Source: Cucumis sativus
Lineage: Eukaryota; Streptophyta; Magnoliopsida; Cucurbitales; Cucurbitaceae
NCBI RefSeq assembly: GCF_000004075.3
Contig: NC_026660.2
Coordinates: forward strand, 8,928,001 to 8,992,000
Reading direction: 5' to 3'
Length of the DNA: 64,000 nt
Of this stretch, positions 35,045 to 47,724 are shown piece by piece. The notes below the pieces were generated by a model. That model searched no databases, was not told the origin of the DNA, and worked only from the letters and a program-made list of their open reading frames with translations. Both the position numbers and the translations under genes were made by a program. How positions within the stretch are numbered: the stretch's first letter is position 1; each line of letters begins with the position of its first letter.

Positions 35045-38000
35045 CTATTTCAAGCACATTGCTATTACTTGTTTCAGCTGCACTATCTTTCCTCTTCCCG
35101 ACTGCAATAAAATTGAAGGTAATGCAGGTATATGAACTTCTCCATGCATAATGACTAAAACAAATGTGTCATTCAACAAATACCATCATAATAAAACATG
35201 AGTTAAAATCTGAAACCAAAAAAGATGGGCTGTACCCAAAAATCCAAACCCCCATATCAGCAACAATTCTTAACTATACGCATGAAATATTATTAAGCTC
35301 CCACTATGTGATCACCTAACGTATCTTACACACTCAACATGCAGAAAATTATAAAAATCAAGTTAAATTTTTAAGTATGATCTGTACACACTTTACACAC
35401 GTGATCTTAATCTTTAAGTAGATCAATAGTTATGTATATTTGGATTTCAATATCTTGAAACTATTAACCTTTTAAAATTTTCATGATGGCAGGCGCAAAA
35501 CACCCTAAACAACATGAACCCATTTTGTTTAATTTAAAAGTATTTTCCTTAATCATACTTTCGAATTCGTTCTAAATAGCCTTCTAACATAATGTGAACA
35601 AGCAACGCATATCCAATCACCATATTACTACGTGTCAATGATTTCCCACCCCAGAATGAAGCCAGAAATTTTCTTCAGGGCAAAATTGAAAATGAAAACA
35701 TACCTTGTGAATTGCTTCAATTCTCTTTTGTGCATCCTTGAGTTGCAAGTCAACTTCTTCTTCCACTTGCATGAGATTATTACGATGTGATGCTTCTATG
35801 AATTTAAAATACTGTTAGAAATGTGCCCAGAACCTTCAAATTTATCTAATTTTATATATAATATTGATCCGCAGGACGATAAATATTTTGTTTCCATCTG
35901 AAAAACAATGGTCCACATAATTTCTAATAGAATACTTTACTTTCACCACATTGAGCCTCCATTCCAATACATAGATATTGAATTAAATATGCCAATGACC
36001 AAGAATAACTGATCCAATCAAAGTGCTGCACATTGAAGCCGCAAAAGAAAAGAACCTTCTGATAAGCTCTATTCACGTAACTATTCTAGAGTTTTGTATT
36101 GCATATTTTTTATTTATCCTTACATCCTCGTGGAATCCAATCGCAAACATTTAAATTTTATATTGATTGTAATGAAAATTTAAAGAAATCAAGACTACAA
36201 TAAAATCTCAAGTATTTCAAATACAATACCCTTTTCTAAATCAACTAAAATCCAACTATAGAATTTGTTGCCCTGTATTTTCTCACTCTAATTATTAATT
36301 ACTAAATTTTAACCCATCGGCAATAAACTCAACATTTAAAAAAATTGAAAATATAGCAAAACTAGACTTTTATGATCTATCAATGATAGACCAATATTTA
36401 CAATATGGTCTATTGGTGATAGACTTCTATTATTGATGCTATATTTACAATTTTTTTAAAAGTTGTTATATACTTAATTATTTTACGTCTAATGACTACA
36501 TTTGCAACTATCCCTAAAATCTAATTAGCTGGTCCATCGTCCATGGTCCATGGTCCAACCTATCACAATCCAATAGTCCACCAAGATGAAGCAGTGGAGC
36601 TTTAATGCTTTCCTTCCCAAATAACTTCTGTGTAATCCAAAAAACAAAATTCCGAATGGGATAATTCCTTGATGAAGACCGGAAATGGAAGTAATTGGAA
36701 CTCCTTCAACTTCAATGTGACCATCCATAATTTGAAACTAGATTTATCTAATACAATAATTCCTTAAGACTTTTCCATGATCCTAACACATCCTGAGGTC
36801 AGGCGAATATAATTTAGTCCCCAGCCTTCAGAATTTCAATGTCAAACAATGGACATCATAACCCAAAAAGGAGAGAGAGAGCTCCCAGAGTGAAAAAAAA
36901 TATATAATTATCACTGTACGATTCCTCATTGAGGAGACGTGATGACCCCCAACTTTAATCCTTCCAAAAGCAAGTATCCCTCCCATCACCCACTAAACAA
37001 TCGACGACTTGTGAAAAGAAAAAGGGACCTCAAAGATTTCTTCTCAAAGATTTTCTTTGATCCCATTCATGATCCGTTCAACAGAGCGTGGTCTACACGT
37101 GCTCACAATGACCTTATATCAAAACATGCGAGGAAACTGCTACAACTATTTAACTAGCAAGGCCTCATTTCACCCTTAAGTTGTCTATATTTAAGACTCC
37201 AAGATCCACTGGCATCATCACCACCTCCTACCTCACGAAATGAGAGTTTTTCCCTCACCTCTTTTTCAGGACCCCAAAAACCAAGAAAGTGTCAGAGCCC
37301 TAAATCATAGACAGTGAATAGAGGCAGAAACAAATAGGTTAAGCATATGCAATGAAGTTTCATATAATTGCAAAAATCTAAAGCAACACAACAGATCATA
37401 CTTTTCTTTTCCATAATTCCCTTGAACTCTATCTGTTGTGCTTCCAATTCTTGTAGTGCATTCCTACAATCCTGGAGATGCTGATTCACTTCTTCCTTGA
37501 ACTTTTTATTAATACGCTTCAATTGTTGTTGTTGTTCTGTGAACATATAGATAGAAAGTGGTTGATCTACCAAAAAAATATAAAAATTACAAAACTTTTG
37601 ATGCTCAAGCATAACGTAAAGATGGAAACCATGGAAAAGATAGCAAAATTACTCTACACAACAAGATGTGAAATTGATCTCTAAAAGATTTTTAAACATC
37701 ATAATGCACAGCCACTAAATGTAACAGAGCTTATAGAAAAATTTAGGTCAAACATGCTGAAGATACAGATGTCTCATTTCAATTACCATCTTAATGTTTG
37801 GAGAGTTAGAGAGAGAAACAAAACACTTGATGCCATTAATTTGTGTAGCTGGTAGGTTCATTTGTGAGCAAGAGGAGTTCAAGATTTATAAATTTAGATT
37901 TTGAAGTCAAAGCTCGAGTTTATGTTTGCGTTGGTTACCCGAGCAGGGTGGAAACCAACAAATCTCACAAGTAATATTTAGTCCAAGTGATGAGCATTCG

Positions 38001-41000
38001 CCCCAATAAATATCAAGTCCTGAACAAGATCCATTCAGAAAAAGCTTGCAAACACAGTTAAATAGAACTATTTCATAAATCTAATTCTACCGAGAAAGAC
38101 ATTGACATGTGAATTAAAAACCCATCATATGATTATGCTACCTTCAAATTTTTTTTCTAGATCTTTTCGTCTTGATTTACCAAAGTTCAACAGCTTTACC
38201 CTGAAATACAGTCACAAATCATTGAAGAAATTGTTATCTTGTAAAGAACAACCAGAAATATAAACTGATAACTTACATGTCCATTTGAACTTGAGACTGT
38301 ACATTCTGCAACTGCAAATTAATACTCTCGGCAACTGACAATAGCACCTCCGAAGACTTTTCAATTGATATTGACGATATTTTACTTTTCAGGTTCTCAA
38401 GTTCTGAGAGAAACAGTTTTGCCACCCTAAATAGAAATAGAGGAGAACATTTATAGGATTTCACTTGATACATTTCGTGTTCTGATTCTTAGAAGAAGAA
38501 GAAGAAAAAAAAAAAAAAAACTACGAGCGGTGAAATTACCTTGCAAGCCCATCCTCTTCATTTGGGACTACAGTTTCATCAGGCCAACTACGTTCTCCAG
38601 GCTCTGCCAATTCAGACAGTTTAATTGATTGTTAGTTTTTTTGTGCGCTTGTGTCTACATTTCTAGACAAAGATCTTTAAGCATAAATATGCAAACACAG
38701 TGATGAAATAATTAAACATGATTGATAACCAAAAATCACGTATATCAAGAACATACCACTGAAATCAAATTCATGGTTTTCTACATTACGGGCCCTCTTT
38801 GCTGGATGAAACATAGACTTGAATTTCTTTATGGCACCGATTTTTGGAGATGGGGTATCTTTTTGACTTGAATCAACATCTATACATGAAAATTTATATG
38901 AATGAAAACAAAATGGAGATAAAATGTAAAAAAACAAGCATCATTTCCTGAATATGCTAAGTTTTTGCACATAAAGAAGAATGATTGGAACACAAGCTGA
39001 ACCTATTAACTAGACAGAATGTTGTTTTAATATTACACGTTGATGTTCAGATAAGTTTGTTGATATGGATCCTATCAAGGATGCGAGATATATCCATAGT
39101 GACCTTTGAGAACTGACACGTGGGTGCATACAAGTCAGGTCTCGTAAGAAGTTAATAAAAACAGAATATTTGTTACTTGAGCAAAAGCTTGCTAAGTTAA
39201 CTACACATATAAATCTCTCTTTTTTTTCCCTCCCTCTTTTCAGTTAGAAACTGAGCTTTTTAATTACACGTTAATATCAGAAGAGTCCAAGGTTCTAAAG
39301 TTCATGCTTTCTTTCTGCCATGCGTGATCCTTGTATCTTTGAATGGTGGTTTTTGTGATCCCTTAAGTTGAAGAAAGAATAGCTGCTGGTTTCAAAGTAG
39401 ACGTAGGCAATCTGTCAAATTTTATTTGAACCTCTGATTTCAAAGAAAATGTTAGATGCCTTAACCATAAAGTTATGCTCATGTTGGTTGTACTGTTCTG
39501 ATTTAGAATATTGTAAAATACCTAATTAGCCTTTACATCAAATGGAGAAAATAAACTTGGAGTTTCAAATCTCTTATTACTCCCATTTTGTCTTTCATTG
39601 ACTCAGAAGAACCAAACAATTTAAGTTCTTATATATAGCTGTGGAACTTGGAAACCTTCCACACTTACAGGTTTGTTACTTCAACTTGGAACCAAACACA
39701 ACTTATGAAATTACCTGTATCTGTATGAGCAAAGCTAATTCCAATTTCAGAATAGGAAAATCCATGAAACCAAAGCATCAGTAAGTAATATTTATCAAGC
39801 AGGATATAATGTAGTGCATATGAATTTCAATATAAAACCAAGTAACAATGACATTAAAGGTAAGCTGTATAGTAATTTCAAAGTATAACTAAGAAATAGA
39901 AAAACCTTCTGCAGAGCTTTCACAGCTGGCATCCTCAGATGATGAATCAGACAACACATAATCTGCTACTCCTTTGGTTAAATCAACTGATGCTTTCTTG
40001 AGTGGAGATTGCTCAATCTCTTTATCATCTTTCTGAAGGCCAATAAGGAAGGAAAAAATATAGACATGACAATGAGGCTCAAAGATTATTTCAAACAAGA
40101 GACTTGCAAGAAGATGATAGTTGATAATAAACATAAACCGCTAACCAGGAATACTGAAAACTGTGGTTTTACATCTGATCTGTCACAATCTTCTTCTGAA
40201 GTCCGCAGCTTCCTGAAGCTACAAATATTTCTTGTAGAAAGCATTTCCTCTGCCGAGCCAGGACTTGAAGATTCACAAACTACTTTATCTGCTTTTGGAG
40301 TTGAACTAGGTGAACTGCAGACAGGCGTTTTCATTCTAAATGTTGGACTTTCTGTATGACTCTGCAGGTGTACACCCTTATTCAGCAGTGCACTGTCAAT
40401 GCCTCCTTGTTGACCATGACCTCGTGGGCTATTAATCTGTAGTGATACCTTCTTGTCCATCTGTGGAAATTGATTGAATCCCTTCCGTTTGTCTAATTCA
40501 ACAATTACATGGTTAACCGGGGAGCTATGAAAACCCTGAATTTCTCTAAAAGAAGAAAGCTTTTCTTGAGGCGTCAGTTCTTCAATCCCAGTCGGTTTAG
40601 GAAAAGTTCCTATCTTCTCTTCCTTCCTAGGAAAGAAAATTTTTCGTGGCTGAAGTTTGGAACTCTTTTCACCTCTCTTCTTTCTTGTACACTTTGACGA
40701 AGCCCCATTGGTAGCAACATGAATGCCTTCAGACACTCCTTCAAAGACAAAAACATTTCCCTCTTGATGTTTCCCTTTCTTGCCCAAAGGGGTCTTAGAT
40801 TTTCGGGACTGCATAAAAATGTGAGATCTTTTCCGTGCTATGGAACGAACTATTGGCCTCTTCAAAGTGTGGCCGGAATTTTCAGAATCAGTTTCGATTG
40901 TATCTGAATTATGTTTGAATCTGACAACTCTATCCTGCTTCTGCACAACGATTTCTTTAGTTATTAAATGATTGACATTTTGCTCATGGTTTTCACATTC

Positions 41001-42242
41001 AGATTGTTGTTCATTAGGTACAGAAACAGTTCCAAGTATCTCCCATAGCTTCATTTTCAAAGTTTCAGTTCTATTTTCTGATTTATTTGAATGATCCTCA
41101 ATCACCTTTTTATCAGACCGGACCTCTGCCATCGTTGCAAATGCAAACTCATGCGACTTCTCATTGGTTGTATCCCTCACTCCTTCCATTTGACAGTTGG
41201 CCTCATCAAAGTTCTTCTCCTTGCTTTTTCCAGACTTGAACATTGAGCTTTGGTTTGCAACCGAAATAACAGAACATGTAGCTGGAGGCTCCTTTAGTCC
41301 ATGACCCTTGTTCTGCCTCCCACAAGTCATCGGAGAATCGAACACTTGTTTTGCTCCACTTGGAGTCTCCATATGGGCTGCATTTCGTTTAAGGGATTGA
41401 GTAGAAACCCATGGTGAACTCAATTTTTGAGTAGCATCTGATGATTTTGATTTAACATCAGTACCCAAGGTTCTTGTGTCTTTCTCCTTGCAGTTCCCTT
41501 GCACGGATTTTTCTAAACAGGAAAAAACAACCTCTGCATTTGGCACCACGGATATTTGTTCTTTTTTGCCTCTTGATCTCCCATTGGCTGGTGACTCTAC
41601 CATAACACCAATTGAGATCTTTCTTGATTGGCTTGAAGGATGAAAATTGCTACCAAAACTCCGACAATCGCTTAGTTGATCCTGCAGTGTATGTATGACA
41701 GCAGGAGGAGATGAGATTGCAATCAGTCCCAGTAATTTCCTTATAAGTCTTAATATCTTTATATTTATCGTCTTCCACAATCCCTAAGTGAACTCAAAAT
41801 TGATGAACTTAAAAGTTGCCAAAAACTAAAACCATAAGCAATGATGTTTAGGATCAAATAACTATTTGATCAGCATTTACCACAAAAGTATTATGGATAC
41901 CTACTGCTTTGCTTACAAGATTCCACGAGTAAAACCTAATATTTTCTGACGACAGAAATAATTGAGTTTCCTTTAATCAATGACCAAAAAATTTCCGATG
42001 GGCAAAAAAGAAAAGAAAAGAAAAGAATTCTCTGAAATAACAAGACAGCGCAATCTTAATTTTAGAATCGATACCCAGTAAACGAATAGAAAATAACAAG
42101 TCGGTAACATGAATGAGCGAAATTTTGTAATCTAAAAGGAATATGAAACCTGCCGCAGAAGAATTGAATACAGAATACAACTAAGGATTTCACCGCTTAC
42201 ATCTCGTAAATTCGGCTGCCTACCAAACTTCGCTTCAGTCAT
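35045..42242 (-). CDS. ASY3: ASY3, meiotic chromosome axis protein
   Basis: Ten exons join in frame: 42201-42242, 40146-41681, 39906-40032, 38757-38879, 38540-38603, 38277-38426, 38142-38200, 37402-37536, 35704-35795 and 35045-35101, encoding 794 aa, almost the Arabidopsis ASY3 length (about 793). The conserved N-terminal block DCRSFGSN...SSQSRKISIGVM (residues about 18-45) is the hallmark of ASY3/rice PAIR3 and lies in the ASY1-binding (closure-motif) region. The centre is a long charged, disordered region. The C-terminus (from about residue 620) is a coiled coil: VAKLFLSELENLKSKI, KRRINKKFKEE-like and HRNNLMQVEEEVD heptads, ending GKIVQLKQVIAMCLK. Family knowledge: ASY3 is the plant Red1/SYCP2 counterpart, recruits ASY1, pairs with ASY4 and supports synapsis and crossover formation. 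Exon 1 (14 codons, MTEAKFGRQPNLRD) is inferred from splice phase and tomato-like N-termini. Intron 8 (35796-37401) is unusually long and repeat-bearing. Confidence 0.93.
36335..36500. repeat. MITE-like fold-back in ASY3 intron 8
   Basis: The block runs AAAATATAGCAAAACTAGAC ... CTATCAATGATAGACC ... GGTCTATTGGTGATAGAC ... GCTATATTTACAATTTTTT and ends AGTTGTTATATACTTAATTA. The same flanks occur at 45.69-45.87 kb. The GATAGAC/GTCTATC core folds back. Short, non-coding and AT-rich, it fits a MITE. Confidence 0.65.
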
Positions 42243-43270
42243 TTATTTCTTCTGGGACAAAGCCAAACAGACACCAATTGCTGATACAATCTGTAAAATG
42301 TCAGCGAGAATGAATTTTAGACAAAAGAAATAAACATCAAATATAAGATATAAATGCCTCCATTAGGATTTCAAGGAGTGATATATAGTTCGAGATTCAC
42401 AACCTTCCAACGTCGTAAGATTTATTGGTTTTCCAAAAAAACAGCCACATCCACCAGTTCTAATTATTGGTTTCACAAGAGAAAATGGTGCCAAACTCGT
42501 TTTCAAGCGGAATAAGGTGGAGGAAGATGGTGCAAACAGTGGTTATGTGGGGGGAACAGAACGGCTTACTATCAACAGCACAACAATTTTCGACCAAGAA
42601 CGTTGCAGCTATGATCAACATCTTAAATCGAAATAGCTCTCAAGGAATTTACTAAAAACAAAAAATAAAAGCACTGCAAACCAACATGTACATTGACGAA
42701 TATATTAAGATCACACTTCATGGTGCACGCAACATGGAGATTGTGAATTCTAAAATCAAGTAAAGTAAAATGATAAGTGGAAATCTGAAATAGTGCTTTG
42801 AACTTAACAGCTTATGTGATAGGTCGATCATCGGAACTTGTAGCCTAAGAATCGAAATAAAAAAGACGTAATAAAATGGTGAAGGTCAGAAGAAGAAGAG
42901 GACTCCGAAGAATAGCAAATTGCTTACAGCTTGATCGATGCTGATTAGCTGAATTGTGGAAGTGGTTGAGGTATCATGAGAAGAAATGAGGATGAAGAAT
43001 CAGAGCATTGCGTGGGAAGAGGCGGAGAGATTAGAGTGATGCGAAGAAAATGATGAAGGGCGGGAAAGGTGAGCAGGACGCGCGAGTTTGGACGATGGTA
43101 TCTGGGTTTTCCTGTGGGTGGTTGGGTTGGAACCGGGTCTCCAATCGTTTATATATGTAGTTAAAATAATGGACAGTAGATTGGAATAATTGTAAGAAAA
43201 TGAGCCATCAAATTGGTATGTATTACAAATATCATTATAACAGTTGCCAATTATGTCCATTATCAATCAA
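42243..43270. other. ASY3 upstream region and leader
   Basis: No separate gene is supported. On the minus strand a purine/pyrimidine-rich stretch (about 42880-43080) ends in a donor-like GTAAGC at about 42922-42927, so a distal 5'-leader exon of ASY3 is plausible. An 88-codon minus-strand frame (43000-43266) has no recognisable domain. Confidence 0.35.
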
Positions 43271-43489
43271 ATGTTATTGCATGTGATGTGTTATTTTCAT
43301 GTGTCATGTGTTTTTGAAGATAAATTAGAAAAATAAACTACAACACAATTGGTATGGTCATTAGCATGTTTGAATTGGATTGTAGCTTCAATTGTATTGA
43401 GTCCCATGGAAATTAGGTTGAAAATGAGAAAGGGGAGAAGATCACAAGAAAACCAAAGAAAGGGCCTGGAGAGAGTTGAATTCATATTT

Positions 43490-43700
43490 GATTGTATATA
43501 ATGACATAAAGTTCAATAGTGTTTATACATTTTTGTCTTCTAGTGAGCTTTCCTCGCGTGTTGACGTGGGTCCTTGTCTGGAGATGTTATTTGCTAGGTG
43601 AGTTCCCATCGCATTGTCTGTGCGCAAGATGTTCTCAGTGATTTTCTCCTTTCTTCTTGTCCACTTACCTTGCGTTTAAACATGAAAACCATGTAAAATA
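43490..43700 (+). repeat. Dispersed repeat family, partial copy 3
   Basis: TTCTAGTGAGCTTTCCTCGC and GTTGACGTGGGTCCTTG (43539-43577) match TCTAGTGAACCTTTTCTCGC and GTTAATGTGGATCTTG at 18190-18227. This copy continues past the point where copy 1 is interrupted by the LTR-like unit, so it shows the uninterrupted sequence. Confidence 0.55.
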
Positions 43701-43829
43701 GGTATGATACTTATGTAAGATGTATTTCTAAACTTATGTATTTATAACATAAGTCACACGCTTTGATCATCTTCTTATGCGTTTTGACCTCATTATTTTA
43801 ATAAGAGATGTTAAAATAACGAGTATTTA

Positions 43830-44230
43830 TAGACGCTATCACTAACTACTACTGGTCCCACTAGGTGATCTATTAACTTTCAATTAAGAACATAGTAACA
43901 ATGTCGTTTGTCCAGGAGCACAACTGGGCGAGTGAGACTGCACAAACACTCTTAATCGTGCGTGTGATTCTGTAGGAACACCACTAGTCGTGCGAGTGAT
44001 CATAGGTACACACTTCTAATCATATTTGTGATACATAGGTACACCCTTAATTGTGCGAGTGATCCGTTGGAACACCCCTAATTGTGCAAGTGATCCCTTA
44101 TATATAAACATAGTACGTATAACTGGTACTAACCATGCATGTGGTCCGTATGTAGATGCATATTCATGTAAGTGATTTCATTAGAAACACCCCTTATCGT
44201 GCGAGTGACTCCATAGATAGAAACACAATA
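43830..44230 (+). repeat. CGAGTGATC repeat family, copy A
   Basis: The block starts CTACTACTGGTCCCACTAGG and contains four to six loosely tandem modules of GTGCGAGTGATC...GGAACACCCCTAAT with about 30-60 bp spacing. Copy B (48.9-49.3 kb) matches in the opposite orientation, and a diverged copy C lies at 53.98-54.3 kb. No coding frame is evident. Confidence 0.75.
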
Positions 44231-44328
44231 CAAGTGAAATATAAAGCTAAAAAATCAAAGATGAGGTTTGAACAAAAAGGAAAAAGAAAGGTTGAAATTT
44301 TATTTGAGGCACACAAACCGAGATATTT

Positions 44329-44367
44329 AAATATATAATAATAATAATAATTATTATTATTATTATG
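44329..44367. repeat. Perfect (AAT)n(ATT)n microsatellite palindrome
   Basis: A run of TAA/AAT triplets passes directly into ATT triplets, forming a self-complementary stretch of about 30 bp that can extrude as a cruciform. It is likely replication-slippage prone. Confidence 0.8.
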
Positions 44368-44369
44368 CC

Positions 44370-46300
44370 AACCAGCTTTGATATGTCAATTGAGAAAATA
44401 GATGGATCTAATACAGTGCAAAATGTCATAAAAAGAATATGTTATTAGAGGACAACAATCGTGAAAACAACCAAAAATATAAAACACAAAGAAATTGATG
44501 ATCTAGTTCACTATAAAATCACCTACATCTGGTGGTTGTGTACCCAATGGAATGAAACTTCACTATATAAAGAGTTTATCAATTACAACGAAAGTACTTA
44601 TTTGTAAACTCGTCTTTAGTAACACATACATATATATAGCTCCCTTTAATTTTCAGTTTCCACTTAAGTGCCCCTAACAATGAGATCACCTTCACCTTCG
44701 TCATAGCTAGGCTCTCCCTAAATACTATATCAAATGAAGAATCCCTCTCGAGATCTACAATAACTATAGAAAATTCAACCTCAACAAGAATGAAAAAATC
44801 CTTAATAACAATGTATATGAAAGTTGAGGGCGCTTAGACAATTTCTAAGCTCAAAACACCTTCAGTCTACAAATTTTTCTAATAAAGAGACTAACTCTAC
44901 AAATGAAAAAGATCATCATATAAATATTCTGTACAAGAAATAAGGAAGGCACATATGCGAATATTTGCAAATTATGCTGGCAGATATGGGAAAGATCTTA
45001 TATGCAGAATCTACAGCCCGTCACATAACATTATTCTTGAAACAGGAACACAATGTTCTTGATAATGTCTTTGACATATGTTGTACAACATATTGCTCTA
45101 GATTTGCCTGAAATAAAGTAAGCTAACCACACTACACTCTTGTTATAAAATCAACCAAATCACACTACAGTAATATGGTTGTAAAAAAATTATTAATAGC
45201 ACTACTTAAGAAACACCCACTAACCCAAGTATTTCTCAATACTAAATAAACAAAATAAACTCATAACATCCATGTGCAACACGATCACTTATCCTATTTT
45301 TTTAAAGTATAGGATTTCATTTCAAAACCAACCAACAATAGAAGAAGTTATAATCTAATCTTATATAAGGAGTGTGATCCCCCTTCGTTTTTATGTGAAA
45401 TGCTCATCATGCCCCCTTAATATGGTGTCTCTTTTTGGTTCACCATTCTTGATTGAATCTCAATTTCATTTTATTGTACAAAATATATGATAAGCTCTAG
45501 TACCATATTTAATAGTATAAGAGAGTCTGAAACTTTTTGGTTTTTTTTTTTGTGAAATTCTCAACGTATACCCAACTATATATATTTAGTTTGAAACTTG
45601 AAACTATTTCTATAATTTCTTTTAAGAAAAATGGATAATTACAAATAAAAATATAAACACACATATTATATTGCAATATTTTTTAAAAAAATATGAAAAT
45701 AGCAAAATTTGGCAAAGCTAAACCTATTAATGATATAAGTTTATCACCGATAAACTATGTTGTAAATATTTGTCTATATTCACTAATAAAGCAAATTAAA
45801 AAAGTCATTGATAGATTTTGTTATATTTGTAATTTTTCTAAAATGTTGTTATATACTTAATTATTATATTTAAAATTATTGTCCACTCAACAAAAAAAAA
45901 TATATATATATATATATACATATTATCATGTATTTCAACAAAAAGATATTCAATGTGAGTGTAACTCAAATATTTCTTAATATAAAGGAAACCTAAAAGT
46001 AGAAGGAAAATGTAAACATGATTTTGGAGTATAACGAATGACACAATGGCCATATTGAATATTCTCCCATACTTGATACTTCCATGGCGTTTCTAATACG
46101 TAGGTTTTCTCAAGCTACAAAGCATGGATAATATTGTGTACTTAATAAAAGGGTGGTCGCATGCATAAATATAACAATTAAAATTTGGGTTCAAAATTGA
46201 GTGGGTCTAAGAATGGTGATGGAAACTCGATCATGGCCTTGAAAGGTTGGGCGGAGGATGGGTTCAGGCGTGACGGCTGGAAACTGGCATTTCTGCTTGC
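44370..46300. other. Intergenic, repeat remnants, no gene
   Basis: The block 44460-45120 contains phrases (TTCACTATAAAATCACC, TACAACATATTGCTCTAGA) that look like an old retroelement border, but no domain or end is definable. 45300-46200 is AT-rich with a TA microsatellite at 45899-45917. No gene is supported. Confidence 0.35.
45685..45875. repeat. MITE-like block, same family as in ASY3 intron 8
   Basis: It begins ATGAAAATAGCAAAATTTGG, has a GTTTATCACCGATAAAC fold-back core and ends TTTGTAATTTTTCTAAAATG then TTGTTATATACTTAATTATT. The right flank is nearly identical to 36440-36482. A weaker relative lies at about 50340-50480. Confidence 0.6.
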
Positions 46301-47724
46301 TTAATTCTTGGGTTCGTAAACCAATTGGTTTAGCCTCTCTATTAGTTTCTTCGTTCCTCCAAAGTCGAACACCACATCTTCAATCTACTCCATTAATTAC
46401 ATAACCCAAAAAAAAAAAAAAAAGTCATTTTAGTTAAATTTGTTTCTTAATTTGATTGATAATTCAAATGTTTTGGGAACATAATCAATATTATATATAT
46501 ATATATAGTAACAAATTATGGTGGAAAACCACAATTTTCGTAAATAGAAAACATAACAAAAATTAAAATACAATTCGAAAACTATTTACTTTTTAGGGTT
46601 TTAGTTTTTGAAGATTAAAACGATGAAACAAGTCCAATTAAAAATTTATTTGTTTTATTATTTACTTTTTCACTAATATTTTATTTAAAACAAAGCCAAT
46701 ATTTTAAAAACTAAAAAAGAAGGTAGTTTTTGAATAACTACATTTTGTTATTAGAATTCCATTACTGTGTTAAATTAATTCTGGTAGAAGATAAACATAA
46801 GTTTAAAAGTAGGAAGCTCAAGCCAAAATCATTACTAAAGAAGAATAAGGCCTATTTGGATATCCATTTGGTTTTTAGAAAATTAATTTGTAAAGGTTGT
46901 TTTAAAAATAAATCATTTTTGAAAAAAATTAGAATGTTTGCCATTCAAAATACTTTTTATTGAAGTGTCTTTTAAATAACTTTCACCAACAAAATTTAAG
47001 TAAAAGTGAGTTTCTGGTAAGAACATTTTTTTTGGTGGAGTCAATCAAAACTAATCCTTAATTTGGGTTATAATAATATAAAGTGGAGGTGTAAAGTATT
47101 TGAAAGAAAATGTAGGTATTATAGAGCATAGTGTTAATAGTATTAAAATTGTTGTTGAATATACATACCTCTGCATGGAGTGAATATAAGATTGTGTTAT
47201 CAAGAAGAGAATAACTGACATTGATGATCTCAGCTCGTTCCTCGTTAAGGATACGAATAGTGTCATAAAACAAAGAGCGATCCTCCAATCCAGTCGTTAA
47301 AACAACCTCCACAGCAGGGCCCATCTCTTTGATTTTCAATTCAGGTACGTTCCTATTATGGGTTATCGGTAATGCCGAGTAAGACGATGAGGATGAGGCA
47401 GTGGAGGGCGAAGCCATTTTGGATCTTCTTAAATATCCCTCCTTCTTCTCCTCATCCTGTTTGAGCTTAGTCTCCAATGATTTGATGTAATTTATTGCTG
47501 CCTCTATCTGATCTGAAACTGTCCGTGGCAACTGATCCTACAAAAGTTTGAGTGATAAGAAGGACCTATTGTAATAATATATGGAAAAATATAAAAGAAA
47601 AGGAAAGAGAGAGAAAAAGAAAAGAACAAACATTTAATTGATGGGATGGGAGAAGGGAACTCAATTTGGAGTAGAGAGATTTCATTTTGGTTCTGCGATT
47701 TTTCTCCATGACCTTTCTTTCCAT
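46301..47724 (-). CDS. bHLH transcription factor, bHLH162-like
   Basis: Three exons join in frame: 47632-47724, 47169-47537 and 46301-46384, giving 181 aa. The protein starts directly with the basic region MERKVMEKNRRTKMKSLYSKL (Glu and two Arg contacts present; the usual first His is Lys), then helix 1 to SLLPSHQ, a short loop, and helix 2 DQIEAAINYIKSLETKLK. A Ser-rich linker and an ACT-like C-terminal fold (VEVVLTTGLEDRSLFYDTIRILNEERAEIINVSYSLLD) follow. The last exon, IEDVVFDFGGTKKLIERLNQLV, sits 784 bp further on; its acceptor and phase fit, and it aligns with the end of Arabidopsis bHLH162. The family acts as nuclear dimeric DNA-binding regulators; targets are unknown here. The Met at 47724 is preferred because upstream in-frame codons are unlike protein. 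Confidence 0.9.

Noticed and set aside
34872..35057. Minus-strand 61-codon frame at the ASY3 3' end
   Set aside because: The true ASY3 frame in 35045-35101 is a different one (GKIVQLKQVIAMCLK then stop), so this is a shadow and 3' UTR.
36525..36728. 67-codon frame (MDGHIEVEGVPITS...) in ASY3 intron 8 as a nested gene
   Set aside because: No domain recognised, no partner exons, and it includes a simple local repeat.
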